Part shown: positions 23,420 to 34,752 of the stretch, piece by piece
Layout of the letters: each line of letters starts with the position of its first letter
How positions within the stretch are numbered: position 1 is the stretch's first letter
Assembly: GCA_030562195.1 (NCBI GenBank)
Contig: CM060200.1
Location: 1,612,001 to 1,676,000 of the forward strand
Direction of reading: 5' to 3'
DNA length: 64,000 nt
From: Nipponacmea schrenckii
Taxonomy: Eukaryota; Mollusca; Gastropoda; Lottiidae
The notes under the pieces: model-generated
What the model was told of the DNA's origin: nothing
Databases searched by the model: none
The model's input: only the letters and a program-made list of their open reading frames with translations
Made by a program: the position numbers and the translations under genes

Positions 23420-24493
23420 ATGAAGTTTGTGAGTGACTCTAATCAGACATCCGCCAGGCTGGATAGGACGCTGGACAGGACGCTGAATAGTCCCATGCGT
23501 ACGGGTGTTATGGTCAACAACTTCGTGTCAGATTCACCGGATCAAGTTTACCGTTCCAAATCCGTTCTGTTCACTCGGACCTCTGTGGGAGGTTTCTCCC
23601 TTGCCAGTACCGACTCTAAACAGAAGGACATCGATAATGACTTTATTACTTCTCCGCGATCTGACGTCAGTAAAACTTCCAAACTTCCCCAGGATGAATT
23701 GGACGATTCCGGGAACAGAAAGATCACTCGGACAATGTCGGTGAATTCGGAAATGGATGACAACGTTTCGATAAAAACCAGTTGGCAGGTGTTTGCTAAC
23801 CATATTAAAAATATTGACGTTACGACAGATTATGTAACAAGTGTCCAGAAACCGAATTTCAAATCTAGTGACATTTTCCAAAAAGTAATGGTGGATCTGT
23901 ATGGAAATCCGGAATATGGACAGAAAATAGGATACACTCAATTGAGAGGCAAGGTCGGAAATATTTCTGCCATGACGTCACGAATGATGGCCAGAAGGCG
24001 TGCGAAAAAGGACGAAGCCGTATCGCAAGAAGAGGCTGAATTGGAGCTAATGCTGCATCCACCGCCGAGTAAAAGGACTGTAGACAACGCTAAGCGTGGC
24101 TGGGTGATCATCCGACGCCATGTCCAAGAAAAGGTAACTCAGAAAAAATGTAACGACTCGAATTTGAAATGGACGATGTTGAATCAAACGTTACGTGCGA
24201 TGTCGAACACGGAACGGACAAGGCTGGATTTATACCAACGTTACGGCTTGATGCCGAAACTTAATAAAGAAGGTCGGGTTGTGAGAGAGAACAGCATGTT
24301 GAGTGAAAGGGGCAGGGTGTTTTTAAAACAAAAGGAATCCGAAAACGAAGTGGACAACTCTCAATCGAAAATGAAAAATCGCGCTAGGAGTAGTTTCTTG
24401 CCACGTTGTTTACCGAAAAACTCTCATGGTCAGAGACAAAGCTCTGTATATTCACGACAAAGGGCTACTTCATTAGGACATAAGCCTACTTAA
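23420..24493 (+). CDS. Intronless gene, 357-residue protein of unknown function
   Basis: An uninterrupted 357-codon frame. The start is fixed by an in-frame TGA three sense codons before the ATG. Codon use and GC content are clearly higher than in the surroundings, and no other frame is comparable, so this is a real gene. The N-terminal ~125 residues are Ser/Thr/Asp-rich and probably disordered. From about residue 125 the protein looks folded and basic: SWQVFANHIKN, then MMARRRAKKDE, a KRGWVIIRRHVQE segment, and LKWTMLNQTLRAMSNTER followed by LDLYQRYG. The C-terminal 60 residues are again basic and low-complexity. There is no signal peptide or membrane segment, so it is probably cytosolic or nuclear. 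I do not recognise the family. The lack of introns could mean a retrocopy, but no poly(A) tail or direct repeats were seen. Confidence 0.8.
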   Translation: MKFVSDSNQTSARLDRTLDRTLNSPMRTGVMVNNFVSDSPDQVYRSKSVLFTRTSVGGFSLASTDSKQKDIDNDFITSPRSDVSKTSKLPQDELDDSGNRKITRTMSVNSEMDDNVSIKTSWQVFANHIKNIDVTTDYVTSVQKPNFKSSDIFQKVMVDLYGNPEYGQKIGYTQLRGKVGNISAMTSRMMARRRAKKDEAVSQEEAELELMLHPPPSKRTVDNAKRGWVIIRRHVQEKVTQKKCNDSNLKWTMLNQTLRAMSNTERTRLDLYQRYGLMPKLNKEGRVVRENSMLSERGRVFLKQKESENEVDNSQSKMKNRARSSFLPRCLPKNSHGQRQSSVYSRQRATSLGHKPT

Positions 24494-24887
24494 TGTTATG
24501 TTTAATCTAAGTGGTGTATTGAATAATGACAGTGTGATATATAAATAAGATCGTCTGATATGGACTGTGTGTTATTGATAAGGGGTTATGATATATGACC
24601 ATTGTCGGGGTTAGCTTTCTTCTTCTGTTATTGAAACATGAGAAATTCTTTTGAGGTTAATCTTTAAACGACATTTGGGAATAGAAAAGAACATTATATA
24701 TAACACACTATTATGGATATTGCTTGTATTGCTTGTAAAAGATTCCTGTATGTGAATAATATAATATTTTTGAGTTTCCGGTTTTATTCTCCTGATTCAG
24801 AAAGAACATGTACATATAATGAAAAGAAATGAACTGAAAGGGATATAATCGTCTTAATCCCTCTATACTATATAGCTTCAGTTGCCC

Positions 24888-25280
24888 GTAGCGCAATCGA
24901 TAGGGGCGTTATGTCTTTCAGTAACGTCATAAATTTAGATATGTCGAACGAAATAATGGTGGGCGTGGGTTCCAATCGCAGTCGGATAAGGAAAATCTGA
25001 AAACGTTAGTCTTGTATTATATTTTTTCTGTTAAGAAAAGCGTTTAGTGTTTCATTCGGGAAAATAAACCGGGGCACTAAGTACTGCAATGGAAAAGGCG
25101 TCTTGTCGTTGAAATTGGACAATAACACCGAGGTATTTAAAGCTGTCAACGTTTAAGATCGCCAGACAGTTGGAATAGCCAATTACTCTGTTCTTGCAAA
25201 ATTTCCAACCTCTCATAGTAGCTTTGTCTGCCTACCTCGCCTCAATACATTTCAGAAAAGGAGGATGTAAAACACCGTTT
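24888..25280 (+). mobile_element. tRNA-derived SINE-like element
   Basis: GCCCGTAGCGCAATCGATAG resembles a tRNA A box region, and GGGCGTGGGTTCCAATCGCA, about 75 bp later, resembles a B box. The spacing is longer than in a real tRNA and no cloverleaf forms. Sequence to about 25280, ending in GTAAAACACCGTTTTATTT, may be the body and tail. Confidence 0.45.
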
Positions 25281-25539
25281 TATTTTATTTACTTATTATT
25301 TATTTATTTAATTAAGCTAAAACAAAAGCATACGTCACACCAGTGAAGACAACATCAATGATTAAAACGTCGTCACACAGCAGTATCAATATTTGAAATA
25401 AACAGCACCAAATTTTAAATTCGTATTTCAGATTTGACATCACGTGATCATAAAGAGGTTTCAAAACTTTGTACGTGCATTAAGATAGTTACAGCATTAA
25501 TGTACATTTGTGTGCTAGCGAGTCTCGCAACAACACATA

Positions 25540-26045
25540 ATGGAATACTGGTCTTAGAATGAATATAAAATTCAAAATGTTCATCAGTAGATATACCTGC
25601 TTCCATAAATAACATAAAATCCTTATATATTTCTGATAAATCCATAGAACTTATTAAGATCCATAAAAATGCAACTGATGATTGAAATTAATCATAAGTA
25701 ATAAACTGATTAAGAGTTTTTCAATAATAACTAAATTTTGTATGTTTTCCAGATTTGACAGGGATTCTGTTACTTTATGGCACCAGGTACGTTCACTGAT
25801 GAATATATACTCATATTGACCATTCTTGATGGACTAAGTTTCACGAAATTCTTGGATGCGTATCACTTGGTAACACGCAGTGTAGATACAATGGCTAAAA
25901 ACTGCTTCAAGGCTCACGATAAAGATTACTACCTCTTAGAAATTTACATAAAATTTGACAGAAAAGTTAGTTTTAGACTTGGTCAATAAGAATATATACA
26001 TGTATATTCAACTGCTAGATTTACCAGGTTTCATAACTAAAGAAT
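25540..26045. mobile_element. Cluster of foldback-element arms
   Basis: Three arms of the family at 61785-62110 occur in sequence: + at 25550-25640 (AGAATGAATATAAAATTC, CATCAGTAGATATACC), - at 25755-25865 (GGATTCTGTTACTTTATGGC, TGATGAATATATACTCATAT) and + at 25955-26045 (CTTGGTCAATAAGAATATAT). The first two form an inverted pair around about 110 bp. Small open frames here (25448-25645, 25777-25989) lie inside the arms and are not genes. Confidence 0.6.
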
Positions 26046-26236
26046 AGAATGTCTATATAACACAATAAATATACATATCGGTTAATTTATATTTCATATG
26101 GCCCAGTTTTGTACTTTACCTTAATTATACAATATAATATAACAAAAGTTGAAATAGATGTTCTTTATGGCGACAATGTATTGTTCTCAAAATCTTGAAC
26201 CGATTTGGAATTCGCTAAAAGAATAGGCTTATTCCG

Positions 26237-26338
26237 CTGTCCTGGCAAAATTTTCATCATTGCTTGACGTTGCCCATCTTCATTATCCCATTAGGTGAAG
26301 AATAGTGGGACGTTAAATTTCTTTCGTTTCATTTTACT
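26237..26338 (+). mobile_element. SINE copy, family of 16278-16391
   Basis: CTGTCCTGGCAAAATTTTCA to GTGGGACGTTAAATTTCTTT is a full-length but diverged copy, sense on the + strand. It lies between the foldback cluster and GPCR1. Confidence 0.7.
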
Positions 26339-26564
26339 TAAACCAACATTTTGCACTTTCAAAAGATAGGACATAATCCGAGCACTAAAAACACATTCTC
26401 ACAATTGAATTTTTTAAATTTCTGTTTCAAATAGATAGCAACATGTCTTGATTTCAAGTTCTAAAACACTCAAGGGAACCTTCATGGACGACAAGAAAAT
26501 GTAAAAAAACACGGCCATTTTGACTGCATTAGGGCGCCATCCCTCATCATTACTCATAAATCTT

Positions 26565-27713
26565 TCACTGAAAGCCAGTTGACGTCACGTCAGATAGTTT
26601 TACTTTCAATTTATTGAAAGGAATTTTAGATCGACTTCTAAAGTTGGGATTTATGATACTATAAATGATAGGGTTGGCTAAACTTCCCAGATAATACGAC
26701 CTCAATCCAAACATGTACATGTATTCCGACCATTTAGAAGATCCGTAGTGGAAATATTCGCCAGATGGCAAAATTGTCTCTTTAAAGTAAGACCCGGATG
26801 TACGTAACGTCTGCAACGTCAAAAATGGCACGAAACTGGCAACCCCTGTTAAAACAACCATTGAAAGACATATAGTCGTTCTACTGGATCGCATCTTAAT
26901 TCCACCGACACCTCCCAACGAGTCTGTACGACATCCACCCGGATGTTCATTGGTCTGGGGTCTCATCTTCAACCGCCGTTTAATAATCACGTGTAAAATA
27001 TTCCCGTAGAAGAAAAAGAACATGATAAAACACACGATATAGACAAAGTATAATAGATAGTGGTACAGTAAGGCGTAAATGGAATTCTGGAACTCATTCG
27101 TATGAGAACAGTCCTCGCCAACAACTCGATCGGGGCCGATAATCATAGTTTTACGTCCATGCATTACGAACTGTGGCCACGTTATCGTCAACGAAATAAC
27201 AAACACAATGAAAGCGACAGTTTTCGCTCTAGAAACTGAATACGAATGGAATGGGTAACAAATTTTAACGTATCTTTCACATGATATACAGATGAAGATG
27301 AAACCGGAGTACAAGTACGCGTGATTTTCCAAGTATCGCAGTATACGACAAAGGATAGGTAAGGCATTGGTGTAAGGATTCCATAAATCGTACAGTTGAA
27401 ACGGTATAAAAACTACACAACTTCCACAATCCAATATGGCTAATACAAGAATAAAGAAATTGGCTGAAGTTTTTGGAGAATAAAACCGGTATATGATTAT
27501 AACTAAACCGTTACCAAGGATACCAGCAAACATAACAAAAAACAAGAAAATAATGATCGGGATGTTGAGGATCCGGCGAGCAGCATTCAGTTGTTCCAGT
27601 AGTGTACTATTGTGTATTGGATCCGGTAGGCTTGATCCGTTCCATCCTATCATAATATCTGAATCGTTCATATCGGAGCTATACTCTTCTCTCAGTATAT
27701 CCGTTTCATTCAT
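26565..27713 (-). CDS. Orphan class A (rhodopsin-like) GPCR, copy 1
   Basis: A single-exon 382-residue seven-helix receptor. The frame runs 24 codons further upstream, but the start used here is the first ATG and matches the paralog at 34753. Residues: N-glycosylation sites at the N-terminus (NET, NGS, NST); TM1 with G-N-G-L-V (67-71); TM2 LAILD (Asp95); Cys122 and Cys202 for the extracellular disulfide; E-R-Y (146-148) at the end of TM3; TM4 Trp179; TM6 about 281-303; NPIIY (347-351) in TM7. The TM6 C-W-x-P switch is replaced by S-F-V-P. The third extracellular loop is unusually long, about 33 residues. It should couple to G proteins at the plasma membrane; the ligand is unknown, and a neuropeptide or lipid is possible. 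The paralog GPCR2 lies about 7 kb away in divergent orientation. Confidence 0.9.
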   Translation of the reverse strand: MNETDILREEYSSDMNDSDIMIGWNGSSLPDPIHNSTLLEQLNAARRILNIPIIIFLFFVMFAGILGNGLVIIIYRFYSPKTSANFFILVLAILDCGSCVVFIPFQLYDLWNPYTNALPILCRILRYLENHAYLYSGFIFICISCERYVKICYPFHSYSVSRAKTVAFIVFVISLTITWPQFVMHGRKTMIIGPDRVVGEDCSHTNEFQNSIYALLYHYLLYFVYIVCFIMFFFFYGNILHVIIKRRLKMRPQTNEHPGGCRTDSLGGVGGIKMRSSRTTICLSMVVLTGVASFVPFLTLQTLRTSGSYFKETILPSGEYFHYGSSKWSEYMYMFGLRSYYLGSLANPIIYSIINPNFRSRSKIPFNKLKVKLSDVTSTGFQ

Positions 27714-30370
27714 TTTTAATATTTTTTTCAAAAAAACTTGGTAAAACTCTGGCAAATATAGAGTATTAAAATAATTTTTAATCAAATGTCCGGTTTCATC
27801 TATTGATCATGTTTTTCATCCCATTTCAGCGCGTCCACATTATAATATTAACAACTGAACAACCAGGATATTCAATGGATATAAAAAGTAACCCAGTTTA
27901 CAATACACTGTTTTCCACTATTATGATGTAATATTCCTTAACAGTTTTGTTTTTAATATTGGCTTTTAGACTCCTCTTCATATACACCATGTTTATACTG
28001 TATAAATAATCCAAGCTTTGGCTTCCAATATACGCCGTTTCAAAATGGTTTCACAAACAGTTTTCAAACCAGTCCAGTAGGCCTCGTATAAAACAATTTT
28101 TACAAAACGCGCCGAGACAAATTAATTTACGGACTTTAAATTACAACTTTCACAAAGCACGCTTAAGGTTAGCCGTTTAAAATAACATTTTTCACAAAAT
28201 AGTTATATTTCCATCAGTGGTTCGGTATCAATTACCTAACTCGTAATGAATTTATTTTATTTATTTTCTAAAGATGTCCATAGCTTCAGAATCGTTCTCA
28301 CAAAACACTCTTAACTTCAGTTGTTTGATAAAATGAATTCATGAAACATTGTAGACTGCAGCTCTTCTGTAATTATGACACGAGAAGAAAAATGTAAAAA
28401 CAAAGCTTTGAAGATTGTGTGGGTCTACTGAGACGGTCATCGATACTCACAAGTTTTTATAATTAGGTTTAAGGTCTATCAGCAGTTTTAATGAATATAT
28501 AACAGAAAACACGCTATAATCCTTTTCATATTCCCTTACTGCATCAGCTACGCCAATTCAAAGAATAGTTTTCACATAATAGTCGTTTTTCAGGAGCTTC
28601 AGCGTTTCCCTCAGCGAACAGATTTCACGGAAGATTATTCCATGTTCCTCGTCGGTCACTTATTCAAATACTGAAACAAGTTCGAACAAATAATACAATC
28701 TTAAACGTTGTGTAAAATTACACTACAAGCTATGCGTTACTTGAAGATTTCTACATTGTCTTAGGGTCATCAGAGCTGTTAAGTACTGGCTTATTAATTA
28801 TGTGAAAATAACTTAAACCTAAAATAGTTAATCTAATGAAGAAAAATCATTTAATCGCTTTGTTTTTGACAAGTTTTTTTTACAGTTCGCAAATTGTCCT
28901 AAAGCGTTTGGTTGCAACTAAGCGGCCAAAGGTTTCTTTGACAACTTTTATTTTTCTTTAATTGAGTTGCGAGAACTTATGACCACTTTAAATTACTGAC
29001 AACAATGCGTTACTTGTAGTCACTATAGTGTGAGGGCAGTTTAATGAAGACGCCTTCCAAGTCATCAACAATAGCTGTAAGGTTTATTATCACGGGTTAT
29101 CAAAGTGACCGGTCATCTGTATCCTGGCTGTCGGTAAGCTGATTATATAATGAGTCTAAATTGAAATGTAATTTTAAGTTATCTAGTAGTTAATCTATCA
29201 AGTCCAATGTGTTGATTATCACTTACAATACTTACATAATATATCCATAGAAAGTAGACCGCTATGGTTTATACAGTGATCACCGCCAGTCTGGAAGAAA
29301 GAAGATCGAATAACTCTCTACACACCGTCCAGGACCTAGTTTAACCGGGATATGGTCAAAATGGTCCAAAACCAAAATGGCCCCACAGTAACAATCAAAC
29401 TACCAAACCAACATCAACAGCACAGAATCTTCGAATTCTATCCAATCCAACCACTAACTACTACAACTATGCAAAAACAGAACAGAATCACCCAACAACA
29501 CAAAATCATCCAACCAGCAACTTCTACCATTACCAATAACTACTGAGTTTGCGATATAAGGTAAGCATCAGCTGAAAGCGAGCTCCAACCAACCAACCAA
29601 TCTGTTTATGCAGCGCATCTACTGTCCCCAATACATGATACGGAAATTCCACGAACTATATTCCGAATGTCCAGTCTCATTCTATACATATCTACATAGA
29701 CTTTGGCCTGTTGAATTAATTAATTTTTGTTGCTCAATAATCAATTAATTCTAATTAGTAGATGAAATAAGTTAAAAATAACGGATCAATAAAAATTCAA
29801 CAAACAAAAGTGAAAAATAAGGAGAAATAAATTAAAATTCAGCTAATAAAATTAGAAAATAGCAAACCCAATTGATTATCCAGTGAACAAAAATGAAAAT
29901 TCAGCGAACAAAAAACGAAAATAGTAAACAAAGTTGACAATTCCTCAAACAAAAGTGAAAAATAAGTGGAATTAAACCATAAATGAAAAATAAAAATGAA
30001 ACAAACCACAGGAGCCTTCTGAGTATTACAGTTTTTAATATTACTAGTCAAAATTTAACTGTTTATTATCATCCATTATCAGACGTAGTATATTTATAAA
30101 ATACAGACCTATTCCGATTCATGTTGTGTACGTGATGTACTTTTTGATATGTTTTTTTTATGTGTCACTGATAAATTCAAATGAATAGAAGGTGTGACTA
30201 ATCACCACAATCAAACGAAATATCCAAACGCATACGTAATCGAGAACATAAAACGCCCACAATTGCTCAATAAACGTGCAGTCATGGTCTTAATTAGGTT
30301 GCGATCCAAGTACGAATTATTGAAGTTTTGAACACATTGACACAGTGGTAGATTAATAGACACTAGGGCA
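27714..30370. other. Intergenic region upstream of GPCR1
   Basis: No gene is seen. The 64-codon frame at 29352-29546 is low-complexity (Gln/Asn/Thr) and unsupported. At 29740-30000 a loose, degenerate repetition of AAATTCAGC(G/T)AA-CAAAA and GAAAATAG motifs occurs, too decayed to assign a period. Confidence 0.55.
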
Positions 30371-30374
30371 CAAA

Positions 30375-30495
30375 CGATATCATTAAAGAAGACAATGTAA
30401 ATTGTCGAAACGTTATGTACAATGAAACTCAGAAATAGTATACCAAAAAAAATGATGATGATAATGTAAATTGTTGAAACGTTGTGTGCAATAAT
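30375..30495. repeat. Two decayed units of the 69-bp minisatellite family
   Basis: GACAATGTAAATTGTCGAAA, then CGTTATGTACAATGAAACTC, AGTATACCA, then ATGTAAATTGTTGAAACGTT and GTGTGCAATAA. These are two consecutive units of the family forming the array at 1-1237, diverged but clearly homologous, spaced about 71 bp. Confidence 0.8.
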
Positions 30496-30789
30496 ATGCC
30501 TACCCTTTCTTTATATCGATTTGGTCTATATGTCTTCACATTGTCAAGGTATTACAATCTTCGTCTTATACCTTGACTAGAATAGCCACTGTTCTTGTAT
30601 CACAGAATGCAGCGATTTCATTGCATTTAACTTACAGACTTTCTGTCGAGGGCTCTGATTAGCTGTTTTCACTAGCGTACAATCCAATCATATCCTTGTA
30701 TTTATAAACTTCTGTGGCTTGTAAATAGTAGCTATTGTAGTTAAGGTAAAAGACAACGTTCGTAATACCTCTGAAAATTACAGCTACGC

Positions 30790-31295
30790 GGACTTAAACA
30801 GGATGTCAGATTGTATAAGATGTGTGGACTCTCTGAACGGGATGTCAGATTGTATAAGCTATGTAGACTCTCTGAAAATGACGTCCGATTGTATAAGCTA
30901 TGTGGACTCTCTGAACGTGATGTCAGATTGTGATGTGCACTCTCTAAATAGATGTCAGATTGTATAAGCCATGTGGACTCTCGAAACAGGATGTCAGATT
31001 GTATAAGCCATGTGGACTCTCTGAACAGGATGTCAGATTGTATAAGCCATGTGGACTCTCGAAACAGGATGTCAGATTGTATAAGCTATGTGGACTCTCT
31101 GAACGGGATGTCAGATTGTATAAGCTATGCGGAATCTCTGAACGGGATGTCAGATTAAATAAGCTATGTGGACTCTCTGAACGGGATGTCAGATTGTATA
31201 AGCCATGTGGACTCTCTAAACAGGATGTCAGATTGTATAAGCTATGTGGACTCTCTAAACAGGATGTCAGATTGTATAGATGTGTGGACTCTCTT
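30790..31295. repeat. 39-bp minisatellite, about 13 copies
   Basis: Units read GGGATGTCAGATTGTATAAG followed by CTATGTGGACTCTCTGAAC. Copies at the left edge are more divergent or truncated. Length 39 gives spurious 13-residue-periodic frames. Confidence 0.93.
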
Positions 31296-31537
31296 GCTCT
31301 ATTCTTGAATGGATAATGAATAAATGACCATATGGTCTATATTCATTTCTGATTATACCACATTCTAGCTTAGATCCGGTTGAGTATCAACAATGACAAT
31401 TAGATTATCGATTTGATATTTCAAACAGAAATACTAGTTATCAACTCTGGTCTGATTGTTTTTATTAGTTCCGTGTAAGTAAGTGAATGGCCTACTTAAA
31501 TTACTAACGATAAAAACATTCTGACCATTATCCCTAA

Positions 31538-31858
31538 AGGCCTGTTTTTACTGAGCGCGAACGCGACGGAGAACGCGACCATCGCGACCTTCCCAACGGA
31601 TCATCGTTCGTATTGAATGCGTCGATATGCTCGGAAATTCGCTGATGAAACGAGCTCATTGATATGATTTGACCAGCAAAGACAGGTATGACCTTGAACA
31701 CACTCTAATGGCTAATGAAAATCGAAAAAGGCCGCGTTCGCGTTCGCCATTAGTATAAACGACCTCATTGAACATTTCATTGCGAACGTCGCGCTCGTGT
31801 TTCTATCCGTCTTCGCGGTCGCCGTCGCTGTTCTCATCGTGCTCATTTTAACGGGTCT
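31538..31858. mobile_element. GC-rich MITE, Harbinger-like (TAA target duplication)
   Basis: A 321-bp block of GCGAACGCGACGG-type motifs stands out from the AT-rich surroundings. Its ends are imperfect inverted repeats (AGGCCTGTTTTTACTGAGCG against AGACCCGTTAAAATGAGCAC on the other strand), flanked by TAA on both sides. A 3-bp TWA-type duplication is typical of the PIF/Harbinger superfamily. There is no coding capacity. Confidence 0.55.
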
Positions 31859-31861
31859 TAA

Positions 31862-33320
31862 ACGAGATAGGTCCCCAGTCCGATACAGTAGAAACTAGTT
31901 GAAGCGATTTGTGTCCGCATCGCGTCCGGATCGGTACTCCGTCTATATACTTCCACTATTTTCTACTCCGTTGATAATCACAGATCGGACACCTCTTCTA
32001 TTTAATACTATATCGAATATCACGGACCGTACACAGTACCTTACCTATGCGCAGTTAAATATGGACTATTCACATGTAATTAAAGGACGAATGGAGGTAT
32101 GATTTGAATTTAAACTGCTAAATCGTGACTTGCGTTTTGAAGATACGGTGGTTGAAAGAATAAAAGAATGTGCTTAATATATAATTAATTATAAAAAGAA
32201 TAAAAAACTAAAATAAGTAAAATTTGTTTGCCAATCGGAAATTAAAAACATATCAACTTAGATTATCCATAATGATTATCTAAAAATTCAGGAAATGAAG
32301 TAGCCTTTTTACGTTAATTTTCGCATGTTTACATTTTCACTATCTTTTTATGGATACACCCCATTCGCACCGCTTTTATTGGTCTCTGATTTCCCAAATG
32401 AAGAAATGTCGTTTAGAACAATAACATCTTGTTGCTAGTCGAATTCCCTATCTTTACATTCTCATTCAGAATATTTCGGAAGCGTGATGTATATCCCCGA
32501 TGTGTGACTTATGTAGGTACCGGATCTGTGAGTTAAACTTTTGTACCGGATGTGTGGTTAAACCGACCGATGTAACCGACACGAAGCTTTATCTTCTGTA
32601 CCGAATGCTTAAATTTAAAATCTGTTCTGGATGTTGGCGTAAATCTCCGTACTGGATATGTGACTTCGAATTCTGCATCGGACGAGTGACTCAATTTACT
32701 GTACAAACGCTTGATACATATTTATTTACCAGATGTGACGCAAAGTTTCTGTACCGGGTGTATGCCTTATGGTTCTATAACGACTTTACGTCAGTGTGAC
32801 GTTAAATGATTCGAAACATTTTCTTGAAAAATAAACTTTGTCCATTTCATCGCTAGAAAATTATAAGAAAAGTCATAATTTTAACTTTCCAATTCAGTAA
32901 AGGCTTCTAAGACAGGTCTTGTCAAATTCCGACTATTACCATGGTAACCAGGCTTCGCCATTCGTTGATCACATAAACATCAGAATTACGGCCCATTTGT
33001 ATGGCTTATCATTGTAGTTTGGATAAACGTGGGAATTTGAGTATCGTAAGACCTTGTTACTGCGATAGTTTATTTTTTCAATTTTCAATATTTATGATAA
33101 TGATTATTGTTAACTTGTCAACCAACAACTACCAAGTAACCGGATAGTAAATGTACTATCTACAGTACCTAGTCGTAAGCGTTGTTGCTGTAGTCGTAAC
33201 TACCTAGTATGTCATCATAAATCATAAAGGAGTAAACTATTTCGGTACACGGTACCTTACCTTGCTCGCTGGTACCTTCAAATGAACAGGTTTTGAACCT
33301 GCATAGTGTAGTTAAAGAAA
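31862..33320. other. Intergenic, with a degenerate tandem repeat at 32480-32770
   Basis: At 32480-32770, motifs like GTACCGGATGTGTGA recur roughly every 30-40 bp (ATCTGTGAG, GGATGTGTGG, GGATATGTGACTT, CGGACGAGTGAC), a decayed minisatellite. Open frames at 31899-32102 and 32500-32799 show no domain. Otherwise nothing is recognisable. Confidence 0.55.
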
Positions 33321-33324
33321 GTAA

Positions 33325-33600
33325 CAACTATATTTTACAAGGAATCACAAGTCTGTCGTGACAGGGATCCTTTCTTCCAGCTGGTCCTTGACAAAACTTC
33401 TTGGTATTGATCTTTCCAGGATTATCCGTACACATTTACAGCTGGATGGTCTGGAATTATGTGTCAGGATGACTTATTCAAGGTCATCGAACTTTAATAC
33501 ACCGATCGAGATTATACCTCACGTCCGACATTTTCAACGTATCCAAGTGAATAACGCCATGATGTTAAGAACCAACCGCTGTGCTATTACTATTATGGAA
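33325..33600. repeat. Interspersed repeat, copy 1 (partner at 42645)
   Basis: Shares its whole length with 42645-42910 in the same orientation: ACTATATTTTACAAGGA, CCAGCTGGTCCTTG, GATTATCC, TGACTTATTCAAGGTCATCG, CCGATCGAGAT, ATCCAAG. The right end, AACCAACCGCTGTGCTATT, is a single unit of what is a five-copy array at the partner. The 100-codon frame at 33358-33660 lies in this repeat and is not a gene. Confidence 0.85.
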
Positions 33601-34104
33601 TTGTGCTTGTTCAATAATAAACAGAGTATACCATCATGTCGGATGCAAATCATATACTAGTATACAGTCCCTTCGGAATTTCCCCTATCGCGATTTATAA
33701 GCAATTTTTAAGCAGAAAAGAGTGAATTACAAACAATTGGACACTAATTCATAGCAGGTGTGATCCTGGCCTTATGGATTAATGCATTGATAATATATTG
33801 GATAATGTCGAGGTGAGCGCAAATAGCTTTGTTCGATTGAAACAGTCTTTGCTTTTACCTGCCTGAACTCGCCCAATTCTGGATGTTTATGTTAATTGTA
33901 TTTAATAATGTCAGATAAAGTAACACTTTGTATGTTGGAAAGTGTCAAATCAACAGCTGTGGTAGGAGACCAACAATACTAATTTTTTTTTAGGATGAGA
34001 TATTTATTGTGGATTTAATGCTATTCTGGTGAGTGTACTAAAGATAATACAATCGTCAAGATTAGTGAGAAATTAAGGATCATGTGCAGCTAACAGACAT
34101 CACA

Positions 34105-34480
34105 AAAGGTAGTTGTTGGTGGATGACATGTTAACGTTCGCTTCCAGCCAACGGATAGAACAGACCGGATAGTTGTTGTTAGATGACAAGTTGACACCCG
34201 CGTCCAGTTACCTGATAGAACAGACCGGGCAGATGTCGGGAGATGACAATTTCTACTGTTCGCTTCCAGCTGACAGATATCACAGACTATGTTGTTGTTG
34301 GTAGAAGACAAGTTGACGCCAACGTCCAGCTAACTGATATAACAGAGCGCGTAGTTCTTGGAATCTAACAAATTATAACGTTCGCTTCCAATGGATACTG
34401 ATATCACAAACTAGGTACATGTACATGTACTTGCGCTGGCAGATGACAAGTTAACGATCGCTATCAGTGGTAGATGGTAT
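34105..34480. repeat. Decayed 60-bp minisatellite
   Basis: Five to six diverged units with TAGTTGTTGGTGGATGACA, GTTCGCTTCCAGC and GATAGAACAGACC blocks. They match the family at 2954-3600 in order and spacing. The internal GATATCACAGAC variants resemble the outer units of that array. Confidence 0.85.
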
Positions 34481-34752
34481 TGGGATCTGGAGCAAGTTTG
34501 GTAGTCGAGTCGTCAACATTGGATTAGAATACCAATTGAGGCCGTGAATTTCAACCAAATCAAAACTAATCTACGAGAGAAGCTGCCATTACCCATTAAC
34601 CATTACATGTTGTTGTAATTGGAGAGTGTGTTTTTATTACTGTAATTGATTACGTACAAGCCTGTTGATTGGAAGGTTTGAAAATTAGATGACCACATGG
34701 TTATTCCTCACCCTCGTTCACATTAACCAGAATATCTAAAAAAAAAAAAAAA

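Noticed and set aside
24888..24985. tRNA gene
   Set aside because: A- and B-box-like blocks exist, but spacing is too long and no acceptor or anticodon stems pair; better explained as a SINE. The same reasoning applies at 39935-40078 and 60000-60155.
25777..25989. 70-codon + strand frame
   Set aside because: Overlaps arms of the foldback element, which are non-coding in the other copies.
27714..27785. 24-codon N-terminal extension of GPCR1
   Set aside because: The extension begins at a TTG codon and is not hydrophobic; the first ATG gives a start aligned with the paralog.
29352..29546. 64-codon Gln/Asn/Thr-rich frame
   Set aside because: Low-complexity composition, no upstream support, no similarity recognised.
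33358..33660. 100-codon + strand frame
   Set aside because: Lies within an interspersed repeat whose second copy at 42.6 kb is not open in the same frame.
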